Below are positions 32,266-40,240 of a stretch of DNA of 48,464 nucleotides, one piece after another. The DNA lies in NCBI GenBank assembly GCA_018241125.1, contig JAFEEL010000006.1:1-48464 (forward strand), given 5' to 3'. The position numbers and the translations under genes were made by a program. Within the stretch, counting starts at the first letter, position 1. Each line of letters starts with the position of its first letter. The DNA comes from Pseudomonadota bacterium. Its GTDB lineage: Bacteria; Pseudomonadota; Gammaproteobacteria; Xanthomonadales; Xanthomonadaceae. The notes under the pieces are model-generated. The model ran no database searches, was not told the DNA's origin, and worked only from the letters and a program-made list of their open reading frames with translations.

Positions 32266-33056
32266 GACGAGGTGTCCTCCGTGGCAGGATGAATGAAAAC
32301 AATCAGGGATTCTTCCATCAGGCTGCCGATGCAGGCAGCGACATCGAAGTCCGGATCGCTCGCGAGTGCCTGGCAGGTAGCTGCGTCGATGGATGCGCCC
32401 TGCGACAGCGCCGCGATGCAGACGAGACTCGCCGCATCGACCGCAGTCATGGCTACTTCCGCGCCGCTGCGCCAGAGAACGATGCGCTCGCCTTCGGCGG
32501 GGAGCTGCAACCGTTCGCTGTGGGCCCCCATCGCATAGCGCCAGAGCGTCAGCACCGCATGCCGGCTGGCAAACAGCCGCACGCTCGGATCCAGTTCCAG
32601 GCACAGCGCACCCCGCGAGGCGACAGGAACGTCCTGCAGGGCCGTCGCATGAAGCGGCGTGATGTCGGCCGCCAACACAACCTCTTGCCGCAGCCATTCA
32701 AGTCGTGCGACGTCGGCGAGGTACTCCAGTTGCTGCGCACCGGGCAGCGACTCCAGGAACGCCGCGAACTCCGATCCGAAGTCCTGCAGGTTGCCGGAGT
32801 GCGATGGATGGGCGCGTCGGTATCGCATCGCCGCGCTCTCGAAGAAGTCCTCGCCCACCAGCGCCAGCACGGCCGGATAGGTGGTGCGCAAGGTCTCGGT
32901 GTGGGTGAGCGTGCCGCTGTTGCGGTAGACCCGCACGCGCGCTTCGGCGTCGAGTCCGGCGCCCTCGACCAGCGCGGCCGCTGCGGCACGGTCGCCGTCG
33001 TAGAGTGCGGCAAGGAACCGATTCTGCAAGTCACGCAACGAGCTTGCGTCGGACAT
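32262..33056 (-). CDS. bufC: BufC-type DUF2063 protein, bufferin maturation partner
   Basis: A 264-residue protein with the N-terminal DUF2063 domain (about 8-100: RDLQNRFLAALYDGD, then RVRVYRNSGTLTHTETLR) and a second helical domain after about 150. In bufferin operons this protein pairs with the DUF692 enzyme and helps present the precursor peptide through its recognition domain. It overlaps bufB by 26 bp and doxX by four, showing tight coupling. Confidence 0.85.
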   Translation of the reverse strand: MSDASSLRDLQNRFLAALYDGDRAAAAALVEGAGLDAEARVRVYRNSGTLTHTETLRTTYPAVLALVGEDFFESAAMRYRRAHPSHSGNLQDFGSEFAAFLESLPGAQQLEYLADVARLEWLRQEVVLAADITPLHATALQDVPVASRGALCLELDPSVRLFASRHAVLTLWRYAMGAHSERLQLPAEGERIVLWRSGAEVAMTAVDAASLVCIAALSQGASIDAATCQALASDPDFDVAACIGSLMEESLIVFIHPATEDTSS

Positions 33057-33912
33057 CGAGCAACTCCTCGGCCCTCGTGGCTTCCGCCACGAGGACCTCC
33101 AGTTCGGGAATGTCCTGATCCCATTCGATCAGGGTGGGCAGTGGGCCGAAGCGACCGAGCGTGTGCGCATAGAGCGCCCACACCGCGGCATCCACCGGCC
33201 GGCTGTGGGTGTCGATCAGCAGCGGCACCGCCAACCCGTTCCTGCGGGTGAAGCCGGCCAGATGGATCTCGCGTAGTGCTGCCACCGGCATGGCATGCAG
33301 GTAGTCGTTCGGGTCGAAAACGTGATTGACGCTGTTGACGTAGAGGTTGTTGACATCCAGCAGCAGTCCGCAGCCACTGCGCCGCACGGCTTCGGCGACG
33401 AAATCCCACTCGTTGTAGTCCGCCTCGGCAAAGCGCAGGTAGGCCGAGACGTTTTCGACCAGCAGTTCGCGTCCCAGACGCTCCTGCACCTGCTGGATGT
33501 GCGCCACGGTGAGTACCAACGCCTCATGGGTCAGCGGCAGCGGCAGCAGGTCGTTGCTGTGCACGCCGTCCAGAGCGGACCAGCACAGGTGTTCGGACAC
33601 CAGCGCCGGCTGATAGCGGTGGACGAGCTCGGCCAGGCGCGTCAGGTGCCGCTCGTCGAGGACACCCGCCGAGCCCAGCGACAGACCGACACCGTGCAGG
33701 CTGATGGGATAGTCGGCGCGAATCTGTTCCATGCTCGCGTGCATTGCGCCGCCTGCCGCGAACAGGTTCTCGCTGTGCACCTCGAACCAGGGTATGCGCG
33801 GCCTTTCGGCCAGCACCCGTGCCAGATGCGGTGCACGCAGCCCGATCCCGGCCGAAGCCGGGATCGGGTGCAGCGCCGGGGCAGTGGGGAGGGAGGCTGC
33901 CACGGCCGACAC
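33031..33912 (-). CDS. bufB: BufB-type DUF692 multinuclear non-heme iron oxidative enzyme
   Basis: A 293-residue TIM-barrel enzyme of the MNIO (DUF692, MbnB-like) family. Metal-ligand and family motifs are visible in order: EVHSENLF, SLHGVGLSLGS, SEHLCW, LLVENVSAYL, LLLDVNNLYVNS, EIHLAGF, DTHS and IEWDQDIP. These supply His, Glu, Asp and Asn ligands for two or three irons. Family members oxidise cysteines in peptide substrates to copper-binding heterocycles. It starts at a GTG directly after bufA's stop (TGAGTG); the substrate is expected to be BufA. Confidence 0.92.
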   Translation of the reverse strand: MSAVAASLPTAPALHPIPASAGIGLRAPHLARVLAERPRIPWFEVHSENLFAAGGAMHASMEQIRADYPISLHGVGLSLGSAGVLDERHLTRLAELVHRYQPALVSEHLCWSALDGVHSNDLLPLPLTHEALVLTVAHIQQVQERLGRELLVENVSAYLRFAEADYNEWDFVAEAVRRSGCGLLLDVNNLYVNSVNHVFDPNDYLHAMPVAALREIHLAGFTRRNGLAVPLLIDTHSRPVDAAVWALYAHTLGRFGPLPTLIEWDQDIPELEVLVAEATRAEELLDVRRKLVA

Positions 33913-34197
33913 TCAGGGCTTGGCGGGCTTGGTGCTGCCGCCGTCGATCTTCTCGCACAGGCCAGCCGGGGTGGCCACGAACGCATTCGGATCGCGGGCC
34001 CTGGTGTCCTGTCCCGCGCACGAGTGGCCCGGCGACTTGCAGTCGTTCTTGTGTGCGGCGTTGATGCCGTAGCACTTGACCATGTCGCCCATCGGTGCCG
34101 CCTGTCCCTGCTGCATGTCGGCGGCCGAGGCGATAGAGCCCAGGCCAAGGACCATGGCACTGGCCAGAGCGGACTTGAGGATCATGCTGGTGTTCAT
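33913..34197 (-). CDS. bufA: Bufferin precursor BufA (DUF2282-like)
   Basis: A 94-residue secreted peptide precursor. The signal peptide ends near SIASA-AD (residue 25). The core has four cysteines, Cys42 in KCYGI, Cys53 in KNDCKS, Cys60 in HSCAG and Cys81 in GLCEKI, the conserved pattern of DUF2282/bufferin precursors. After modification by BufB the cysteines are expected to become copper ligands exported to the periplasm to buffer copper. AGGAGAG lies before the ATG, and an ECF-type promoter lies 44 bp upstream. It is the first gene of bufABC-doxX-AhpD. Confidence 0.9.
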   Translation of the reverse strand: MNTSMILKSALASAMVLGLGSIASAADMQQGQAAPMGDMVKCYGINAAHKNDCKSPGHSCAGQDTRARDPNAFVATPAGLCEKIDGGSTKPAKP

Positions 34198-34240
34198 TGA
34201 AAGACTCTCCTGGTTGGACCGGAAATGCTTCCGGTACCCA

Positions 34241-34269
34241 GTAGAGGCAGCACGGGTCGAAAAGGATTC
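34241..34269 (-). promoter_or_regulatory. ECF-type promoter of the bufferin operon
   Basis: Minus strand: GAATCCTTTT starting at 34269, 16 bases between the boxes, CCTCTAC at 34247-34241. It lies between the sigma-gene terminator and bufA. Confidence 0.72.
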
Positions 34270-34282
34270 AGGCGCTATCGGA

Positions 34283-34314
34283 AAAATTTCGGCGGCGCGC
34301 TCAAGGCCGCCGAA
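34283..34314 (-). terminator. Rho-independent terminator of the ECF sigma gene
   Basis: TTCGGCGGC (34288-34296) pairs with GCCGCCGAA (34306-34314), a perfect 9-bp stem with a 9-base loop. Read on the minus strand it is followed by ATTTTT. It lies just after the sigma gene's stop (34323), and insulates that gene from the bufA promoter. Confidence 0.75.
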
Positions 34315-34322
34315 TGACCCGG

Positions 34323-34874
34323 TCAGGAGAAATCGCTGAGGTCGACGGGCTCGCCGGGCGAGGCGAGCAGCTCGCGCGCCAGCAGCCGCGCCCGGTGCAG
34401 GCGCGACTTCGTCGCCGGCAAGCTCAGATCCAGCTTCTGGGCCATTTCCTCCAGCGCCAGTCCCTCGATATCCCTCAGCAGCAGGATCGTTCGGAAGGCG
34501 GGCGGCATCGCGGCCATCATCCTGGCCACCTGCATGCGCCAATCCAGAGGCGCCGGCGTGGCGACCGGCTGTATCCGTTCGTCGATCTCCTGGTTGGTCA
34601 CCATCCGCCAGCCGCGTCGCATGCGATTGCACTCGCGCTTGACGATGCGGAACATCCAGGAGGTAAAGCTCTCCACCGAGCGCAGGTCGCGCAGGCGCCG
34701 CGAGGCCATGAACAGGGTTTCCTGGACGGCATCCTCGACGTCGTTCACCTCGCAGTGGTACTCGGCGTAGCGCCGCAGGTCCTGGCGGGAACACGCCAGC
34801 ACCTCATTCAGGGCCGAGACGTCGCCGGCCTGCGCGGCCTGGATCAGCGCCGGATCGGGCGGCATCGAACTCAT
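34323..34874 (-). CDS. ECF sigma factor (sigma-70 family)
   Basis: A 183-residue group IV sigma factor. Region 2 is visible at about 20-90 ([19 protein letters not shown] and [16 protein letters not shown]). Region 4 is at about 115-175 ([20 protein letters not shown] and [20 protein letters not shown]). The start is ATG 34874; upstream in-frame codons lack a good start. It lies next to bufA, on the same strand, with its own terminator, and is divergent from the arsenosugar operon. It is the only sigma gene in the window, so it is the natural reader of the six GAATCC-N16-CCTC promoters. I see no adjacent anti-sigma factor. No copy of that promoter was found before the sigma gene itself. Confidence 0.92.
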   Translation of the reverse strand: MSSMPPDPALIQAAQAGDVSALNEVLACSRQDLRRYAEYHCEVNDVEDAVQETLFMASRRLRDLRSVESFTSWMFRIVKRECNRMRRGWRMVTNQEIDERIQPVATPAPLDWRMQVARMMAAMPPAFRTILLLRDIEGLALEEMAQKLDLSLPATKSRLHRARLLARELLASPGEPVDLSDFS

Positions 34875-34913
34875 TGCGTCCTGTCGTCTTGCAAATTCAA
34901 TTGCATCGATCGC

Positions 34914-34942
34914 GAATCCTTTTGCGGCGTGAGTGCCTCTTG
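34914..34942 (+). promoter_or_regulatory. ECF-type promoter of the arsenosugar operon
   Basis: Plus strand: GAATCCTTTT from 34914, 16 bases between boxes, CCTCTTG at 34936-34942. The first gene starts at 34998. It lies in the divergent region opposite the ECF sigma gene. Confidence 0.7.
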
Positions 34943-34997
34943 AAGGGTAACGGATGATCTTGTCCTGGCGGCGATCATCCAATTACCGGAGGTGCTT

Positions 34998-37148
34998 GTG
35001 GGTCGTTCCATTTCACGGCGAGGCGGCTGGTTGTTGCTCTTGCTGCTGGCCAGTCTCGTGGTGGCGTCATGGTACTCCGGCTATCTGGAGCAACTGAATC
35101 TCACCAACCTCAAGACGCATCAGGTCGCGTTGAACGGCTGGGTGGCGGCGCACCCGTGGCTGGCCGCGGTCGCCTATCTCGTCGTCTACATCCTGGCCGC
35201 AGGCGCATCGCTCCCCGATGCCGCCATCCTGACGCTGGCGGGCGGCGCGCTGTTCGGTCTGGTCGAAGGCACGCTGCTGGTGTCGTTCGCCAGCTCGGTG
35301 GGCGCGACGCTGGCCTTTCTCGCTTCGCGCTACCTGTTCCGCGACAGCCTGCGCCAGCGGTATGGCGAGCGCCTGAGAGGCTTTGATGCCGGGATCGCGC
35401 GCGACGGTGCGTTCTACCTGTTCAGCCTGCGCCTGGTGCCGGCGGTGCCGTTCGTGCTGGTGAACCTGATTTCGGGCCTCACCGCGTTGCCTGTGCGCAC
35501 GTTCTACTGGGTGAGCCAGATCGGCATGTTGCCTGGCACGGTCGTCTTTGTGTACGCGGGAACCCAGCTCGCGCAGGTCCGTTCGCCGAGCGATGTGCTG
35601 TCGCCGGGCCTGATTGGCGCGTTCGTTCTGCTTGGAATCCTTCCCTGGCTCATGCGCTGGGTCACCCGGTGGCTGGCGGCGCGGCGCGTGTACTCCGGGC
35701 ATCGCAAGCCGCGCCATTTCGACTACAACCTGATCGTGATCGGTGCCGGTTCGGCTGGCCTGGTGTCCGCCTACATCGCCTCCGCAGTGAAGGCGAAAGT
35801 CGCACTGATCGAACGGCACCGGATGGGCGGCGACTGCCTCAACACCGGTTGCGTCCCATCGAAAGCACTTATCCGTTCTGCACGCGCGTTGGCCGATGCC
35901 AGGGACAGCCGGGCGTTCGGGATTGCGAACATGCCCGCGACGTTCGAGTTCGCCGAGATCATGGAGCGCGTGCAGACGATCGTGCGCAAGGTCGCGCCGC
36001 ACGATTCGATCGAGCGCTACACCGGCCTTGGCGTCGAGGTGATCACCGGCGACGCGCGGATCGTCTCGCCGTGGGAAGTCGCGGTCGAAGGTCGCCGGCT
36101 CACCGCCCGCAGCCTCATCATCGCGACCGGTGCGCGACCGCTGGTGCCGCTGATTCCGGGACTGGACGACATCGACTACCTGACGTCGGACAACGTCTGG
36201 AACCTGCGCGTGTTGCCGCGACGTCTGGTCGTTCTGGGCGCCGGTCCGATCGGCTGTGAGCTGAGCCAGTGCTTTGCGCGTTTCGGCAGCCACGTCACCC
36301 TCGTCGAGATGGCGCCGCGCCTGTTGCCGCGTGAGGACGCCGATGCAGCCGCCGAGGTGGAAACCCGTTTCCGTGCCGAGGGCATCACGCTCGCGACCGC
36401 GCACAAGGCGCTGCGTGTCGAGATGGCCGCTGATGGCGAGCGTCTGGTCTGCGAGTTCGAGGGACGTGAAGTGGCGTTTGCATTCGATCGCCTGCTGCTG
36501 GCGCTGGGACGGCAGGCCAACGTTGGAGGCTTCGGCTTGAGGGAGCTTGGCGTCGAGCTGACGCCGCGACGCACTGTTGCGGCCGATGGCCTGATGCGCA
36601 CAAATTTTCCCAACATCCACGTCTGTGGCGATGTGACGGGTCCGTGGCAGTTCACCCATGTCGCCGCGTACCAGGCGTGGTACGCGAGCGTCAATGCCCT
36701 GCTGGCGCCATTCTGGAGCTTCGGCGTCGACTACCGGGTGATCCCCTGGGCCACCTTTACCAGCCCGGAGGTTGCTCGGGTCGGCGTGTCGGAAGACGAG
36801 GCGAAGGCGCAAGGCATCGACTTCGAGGTCACGAAGTTGGGTCTCGACGATCTCGATCGGGCCATCGCCGACTCGGCTGAAAGTGGCTTCGTCAAGGTCC
36901 TCACCGTGCCGGGCAAGGACACGATCCTGGGTGCGTGCATCGTCGGCGACCACGCCGGCGACCTGCTGGCCGAGTTCGTGCTCGCCATGAAGCACGGCAT
37001 TGGCCTGAACCAGCTGCTCGGCACGATCCACATCTACCCGACGATGGCCGAGGCGAACAAGGCTGTCGCTGGCGTCTGGAAGCGCGCGCATGCGCCGCAG
37101 GCCGCGCTGCGCTGGGCGGAACGGTTCTTTGTCTGGCGGAGAAGCTGA
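34998..37148 (+). CDS. TVP38/TMEM64 membrane domain fused to a MerA-like FAD oxidoreductase
   Basis: A 716-residue fusion. Residues about 1-230 form a TVP38/TMEM64 (VTT) membrane domain (helices such as GWLLLLLLASLVVASW; ASLPDAAILTLAGGALFG). Residues about 245-716 form a pyridine-nucleotide-disulfide oxidoreductase: FAD motif VIGAGSAGLVSA, redox pair in GGDCLNTGCVPSK (about 277-289), NAD(P) motif VLGAGPIGCELSQ and a dimerisation domain ending HIYPTMAEANK. I chose GTG 34998 because GGAGG is five bases upstream; GTG 34992 overlaps that site. The substrate is unknown: it lacks MerA's N-terminal metal domain and C-terminal CC pair. It leads the arsenosugar operon, where a membrane-tethered reductase for arsenic or thiols is plausible. 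Confidence 0.87.
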   Translation: MGRSISRRGGWLLLLLLASLVVASWYSGYLEQLNLTNLKTHQVALNGWVAAHPWLAAVAYLVVYILAAGASLPDAAILTLAGGALFGLVEGTLLVSFASSVGATLAFLASRYLFRDSLRQRYGERLRGFDAGIARDGAFYLFSLRLVPAVPFVLVNLISGLTALPVRTFYWVSQIGMLPGTVVFVYAGTQLAQVRSPSDVLSPGLIGAFVLLGILPWLMRWVTRWLAARRVYSGHRKPRHFDYNLIVIGAGSAGLVSAYIASAVKAKVALIERHRMGGDCLNTGCVPSKALIRSARALADARDSRAFGIANMPATFEFAEIMERVQTIVRKVAPHDSIERYTGLGVEVITGDARIVSPWEVAVEGRRLTARSLIIATGARPLVPLIPGLDDIDYLTSDNVWNLRVLPRRLVVLGAGPIGCELSQCFARFGSHVTLVEMAPRLLPREDADAAAEVETRFRAEGITLATAHKALRVEMAADGERLVCEFEGREVAFAFDRLLLALGRQANVGGFGLRELGVELTPRRTVAADGLMRTNFPNIHVCGDVTGPWQFTHVAAYQAWYASVNALLAPFWSFGVDYRVIPWATFTSPEVARVGVSEDEAKAQGIDFEVTKLGLDDLDRAIADSAESGFVKVLTVPGKDTILGACIVGDHAGDLLAEFVLAMKHGIGLNQLLGTIHIYPTMAEANKAVAGVWKRAHAPQAALRWAERFFVWRRS

Positions 37149-37149
37149 C

Positions 37150-37959
37150 ATGGCGCGGCTACGATGGTTTCTGTTGGTCCTCGCGCTGGCTCTGAGCTTG
37201 CCCGTGATGGCGGACGCACCGGTGTTCGATCGCGGGCACGCGGCCTGGACTGCTTTGCTCAGCAAACACGTGCATTGGAATGCCGAACGGACCGCGACGC
37301 GCGTCGATTACGACGGTTTCCAGCACGACCGTCGGGAACCCGATGCCTATCTGGCAAGCCTGGCGAGCGTCACGCCTGCGCAATACCAGTCCTGGCCGTG
37401 GCCCGACCGCGAAGCCTTGCTGATCAACGCCTACAACGCCGCGACGGTGCAACTGATCCTGACGAAGTATCCCGACCTGGCCTCGATCAAGGATCTGGGC
37501 GGGTGGTTTTCCTCGCCGTGGAGACAGCCCTTCGTGATCCTGCTCGGCCAGACCCGCAGCCTGGATGACATCGAGCAGGTCCTGTTGCGTGGAGCGCCCG
37601 AGTACAGGGATCCAAGGGCGCACTTCGCCGTGAACTGCGCCTCGCTCGGTTGCCCTGCTCTGCGCGACGAAGCCTACGTCGGTTCCCGGCTCGACGGGCA
37701 ACTCGAAGACCAGGCGCGTCGGTTCCTGCGCGATCGCAACCGCAACCGGTTCGACCGTGCAGACCGCCGCATGCTGGTGTCCTACATCTTCGATTGGTAT
37801 GCCGTGGACTTTCACCGGGTCGGCGGCGTGGGCGGTTTCCTCGCCGGCTACGCCGACGCACTCGGCATGACCACAGCCGAAACGGCCGACCTGCGCGCCG
37901 GCCGCATCGGCATCGACTACCTGCCGTACGACTGGTCGTTGAACCGGAGTCGGCCATGA
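37150..37959 (+). CDS. Secreted DUF547 protein
   Basis: A 269-residue protein with an N-terminal signal peptide (FLLVLALALSLPVMA-D, about 22 residues) and a DUF547 domain: VDYDGFQHD, WPDREALLINAYNAATV, HFAVNCASLGCPALR and an ending with IDYLPYDWSLN. DUF547 proteins are distantly transglutaminase/peptidase-like, with a Cys and His arrangement; the NCASLGCP segment holds the candidate cysteine. Function is unknown. It starts two bases after the preceding stop and often accompanies TVP38/oxidoreductase genes in arsenic clusters. Confidence 0.8.
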   Translation: MARLRWFLLVLALALSLPVMADAPVFDRGHAAWTALLSKHVHWNAERTATRVDYDGFQHDRREPDAYLASLASVTPAQYQSWPWPDREALLINAYNAATVQLILTKYPDLASIKDLGGWFSSPWRQPFVILLGQTRSLDDIEQVLLRGAPEYRDPRAHFAVNCASLGCPALRDEAYVGSRLDGQLEDQARRFLRDRNRNRFDRADRRMLVSYIFDWYAVDFHRVGGVGGFLAGYADALGMTTAETADLRAGRIGIDYLPYDWSLNRSRP

Positions 37960-38071
37960 TCCCGTGCTGGCGCGATCGCACCCCATCGTTCGTCGCACTT
38001 TCGCAATGGATGCGGCTGTCCTCAGTGGGGTTGTTGCTCCCTCGCCGCATCGCCTCCTGGAGATCCACACC

Positions 38072-39166
38072 ATGCTGACTTTCCTGCTGTTCGTCACCCT
38101 CGTGCTCGCCGCCGCCAACGGCGCCAACGACAACATCAAGGGCGCTGCCACGCTGCTCGGTTCGGGTCTGGTGCGCTATCGCAGCGCCATTGCGTTGGCG
38201 ACCATTGCCACCGCGCTCGGCGGCGTGGTGTCGATCTATCTAGCCCACGGCTTGCTCGTGGCCTTTAGCGGCAAAGGTATCGTTCCCGACGGCACCACGA
38301 CTTCATTGCCGTTCCTGCTGTCGGTCGGATTGGCAGCGGGCGCCACGATCTGGGCCGCGACCCGTCTGGGTCTTCCGGTCTCGACCACCCACGCCCTGCT
38401 CGGGGGGCTGGTCGGCGCCGGGTTCGCGGCGGTGCCCGGAGCGGTGCATCTGGATGGCGCGTTGCAGTCCATCCTGATGCCGCTGTTGCTCTCGCCGGCG
38501 GTCGCGCTGGTCCTGTCGATGGGCCTCATCCCCTTGCTGCGTCGCGCCCGCTCACGCGCGGCGACCGAAGCACCGTGCATCTGCGTTGAATCCACCGCGT
38601 CCATTGCCACGGATGGGAGCGCTGCGATAGCCCAACCCGCGCTGACGCTGGGGCGCGCCGGCGACGTAGCCTGCCAGCCGGCACCGACACGTGCGGTCCA
38701 CGCTGTCGACGGCGTGGCATGGGTCGATCGCCTGCACTTCGTCAGCGCAGCGGCGGTGAGCTTTGCGCGTGGCCTCAACGACACGCCCAAGATCGCCGCC
38801 CTGATGGTCGCCGGTGGCGCACTCGGCGCGGGCGGTTCGTCGCTGGCGGTGGTACTGGCCATGTCGATCGGCGGTTGGCTGGCGGCCTCGCGGGTCGCCG
38901 AGACGCTGGGCTATCGGGTCTCCCGGATGGACGCCAGCGAAGGACTGGCCGGCAACCTGGTGACCTCGTTCCTCGTGATCGTCGCGTCGCGCTTCGGCAT
39001 GCCGGTATCGACCACGCACGTGAGCACCGGTGCGATCTTCGGGATCGCCCTGCGCAACGGCAGCGGCCACGCTGCCGTCATTCGCAACATCGTGCTGGCC
39101 TGGGTCGCGACATTGCCGCTTGCGGCCCTGCTCGCCTACGGACTGCGCGCCCTCCTGTTTTCCTGA
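38072..39166 (+). CDS. PiT-family inorganic phosphate transporter
   Basis: A 364-residue inner-membrane permease with the duplicated PiT signature: first copy AAANGANDNIKGAATLLGSG near the N-terminus, second copy FARGLNDTPKIAALM in the C-terminal half. The paired motifs PVSTTHALLGG and PVSTTHVSTGA are also present. About ten hydrophobic segments flank a hydrophilic central loop (about 155-225). PiT proteins carry metal-phosphate with H+; arsenate enters by the same route, so in an arsenosugar operon it may handle phosphate/arsenate or arsenic intermediates. The ATG at 38072 follows GGAG; the 112-bp gap upstream contains no other supported feature. Confidence 0.88.
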   Translation: MLTFLLFVTLVLAAANGANDNIKGAATLLGSGLVRYRSAIALATIATALGGVVSIYLAHGLLVAFSGKGIVPDGTTTSLPFLLSVGLAAGATIWAATRLGLPVSTTHALLGGLVGAGFAAVPGAVHLDGALQSILMPLLLSPAVALVLSMGLIPLLRRARSRAATEAPCICVESTASIATDGSAAIAQPALTLGRAGDVACQPAPTRAVHAVDGVAWVDRLHFVSAAAVSFARGLNDTPKIAALMVAGGALGAGGSSLAVVLAMSIGGWLAASRVAETLGYRVSRMDASEGLAGNLVTSFLVIVASRFGMPVSTTHVSTGAIFGIALRNGSGHAAVIRNIVLAWVATLPLAALLAYGLRALLFS

Positions 39167-39184
39167 GCTTCGGAGAAGAAAACG

Positions 39185-40234
39185 ATGAATCCGCACCAGA
39201 CAATCGAAGATGTCCGCCGTTACTACGGCAAGGTCCTCAATTCCAGCAGCGACCTCAAGACCGGCGCCTGCTGCCCGGCCGAGTCGATGCCACTGGCGCT
39301 GCGTGTTCTGCTCGAGGACGTCCATCCGGAGGTCAAGGCGCGCTTCTACGGTTGCGGCTCGCCGCTGCCGCCGGCGCTCGCAGGAATGACCGTGCTGGAT
39401 CTGGGCTGCGGCAGCGGTCGCGATGTCTATCTGCTCTCGCGACTGGTCGGTCCGAGTGGTCGCGTGATCGGGGTAGACATGACCGCCGAGCAACTGGACG
39501 TGGCGCGACGTCACCGCGGCTGGCACGCCGAGCGTTACGGGTACGCTGCGTCGAACGTTGCCTTCGTCGAAGGCTATATCGAGGATCTCGCCGCGTGCGG
39601 CATTGCCGATGCGAGCATCGACGTGGTGGTGTCCAACTGCGTGTTGAATCTCTCTCCCGAGAAAGAACGCGTCTTCGCGGAAATCCTGCGCGTGCTCAAG
39701 CCCGGTGGCGAGCTGTATTTCTCCGACGTGTTCGCGGACCGACGCATTCCCGAGGCGCTTCGTCACGACCCACTGCTGCTTGGCGAGTGCCTGGGAGGAG
39801 CACTGTATGCGGAGGATTTCCGGCGCCTGATGCAAGGCATGGGTTGTCTGGATGTGCGCATGGTCAGGCAAAGCCCAATCCCGCTGCTCGACCCGGAGAT
39901 CGAAGCGAAAATCGGCATGGTCGGCTTCCGCTCGATCACGATGCGGGCATTCCGGCTGGCAATGGAAGATCGCTGCGAGGACTACGGCCAGGTCGCGACC
40001 TACCGCGGCACCATTCCCGATCATCCGCACGCCTTCGTGCTCGACGACCACCACCGCTTCGAGACCGGCAAACCGCTGCGCGTGTGCGGCAACACCTTCG
40101 ACATGCTCGCCAGGAGCCGCTATGCCGCGCATTTCGTCCTGGTCGGGGACACGACGACCCATTTCGGCCTGTTCGATTGTGCCCCGGCTGCGACGGCGGC
40201 AGGGACGAACGACTGCACCACCGGATGCTGTTGA
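39185..40234 (+). CDS. arsM: Arsenite S-adenosylmethionine methyltransferase ArsM
   Basis: A 349-residue methyltransferase. Family marks are RRYYGKVLNSSSDLKTGACC at the N-terminus, YGCGSPLP, SAM motif I DLGCGSGRD (about 72-80), SNCVLNLSPEKERVF and ECLGGALY. The As(III)-binding cysteines are represented by Cys29/Cys30, Cys152 and Cys202. ArsM methylates trivalent arsenic to mono- and dimethyl forms, the first step of arsenosugar synthesis. It is followed six bases later by the first glycosyltransferase, in the order seen in arsM/arsS clusters. The C-terminus adds a Cys-rich tail ending TTGCC. Confidence 0.9.
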   Translation: MNPHQTIEDVRRYYGKVLNSSSDLKTGACCPAESMPLALRVLLEDVHPEVKARFYGCGSPLPPALAGMTVLDLGCGSGRDVYLLSRLVGPSGRVIGVDMTAEQLDVARRHRGWHAERYGYAASNVAFVEGYIEDLAACGIADASIDVVVSNCVLNLSPEKERVFAEILRVLKPGGELYFSDVFADRRIPEALRHDPLLLGECLGGALYAEDFRRLMQGMGCLDVRMVRQSPIPLLDPEIEAKIGMVGFRSITMRAFRLAMEDRCEDYGQVATYRGTIPDHPHAFVLDDHHRFETGKPLRVCGNTFDMLARSRYAAHFVLVGDTTTHFGLFDCAPAATAAGTNDCTTGCC

Positions 40235-40240
40235 GCGGCC

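Noticed and set aside
23701-35660. Other GAATCC hexamers, for example near 23689, 31910 and 35642
   Set aside because: None has CCTC after 16 bases and all fall inside coding sequence, so they were not called promoters.
35067-37265. 732-codon minus-strand frame opposite the TVP38-oxidoreductase gene
   Set aside because: It is low-complexity Arg/Gln/His/Asp-rich, typical of antisense frames, and the plus strand holds all FAD/NAD motifs.
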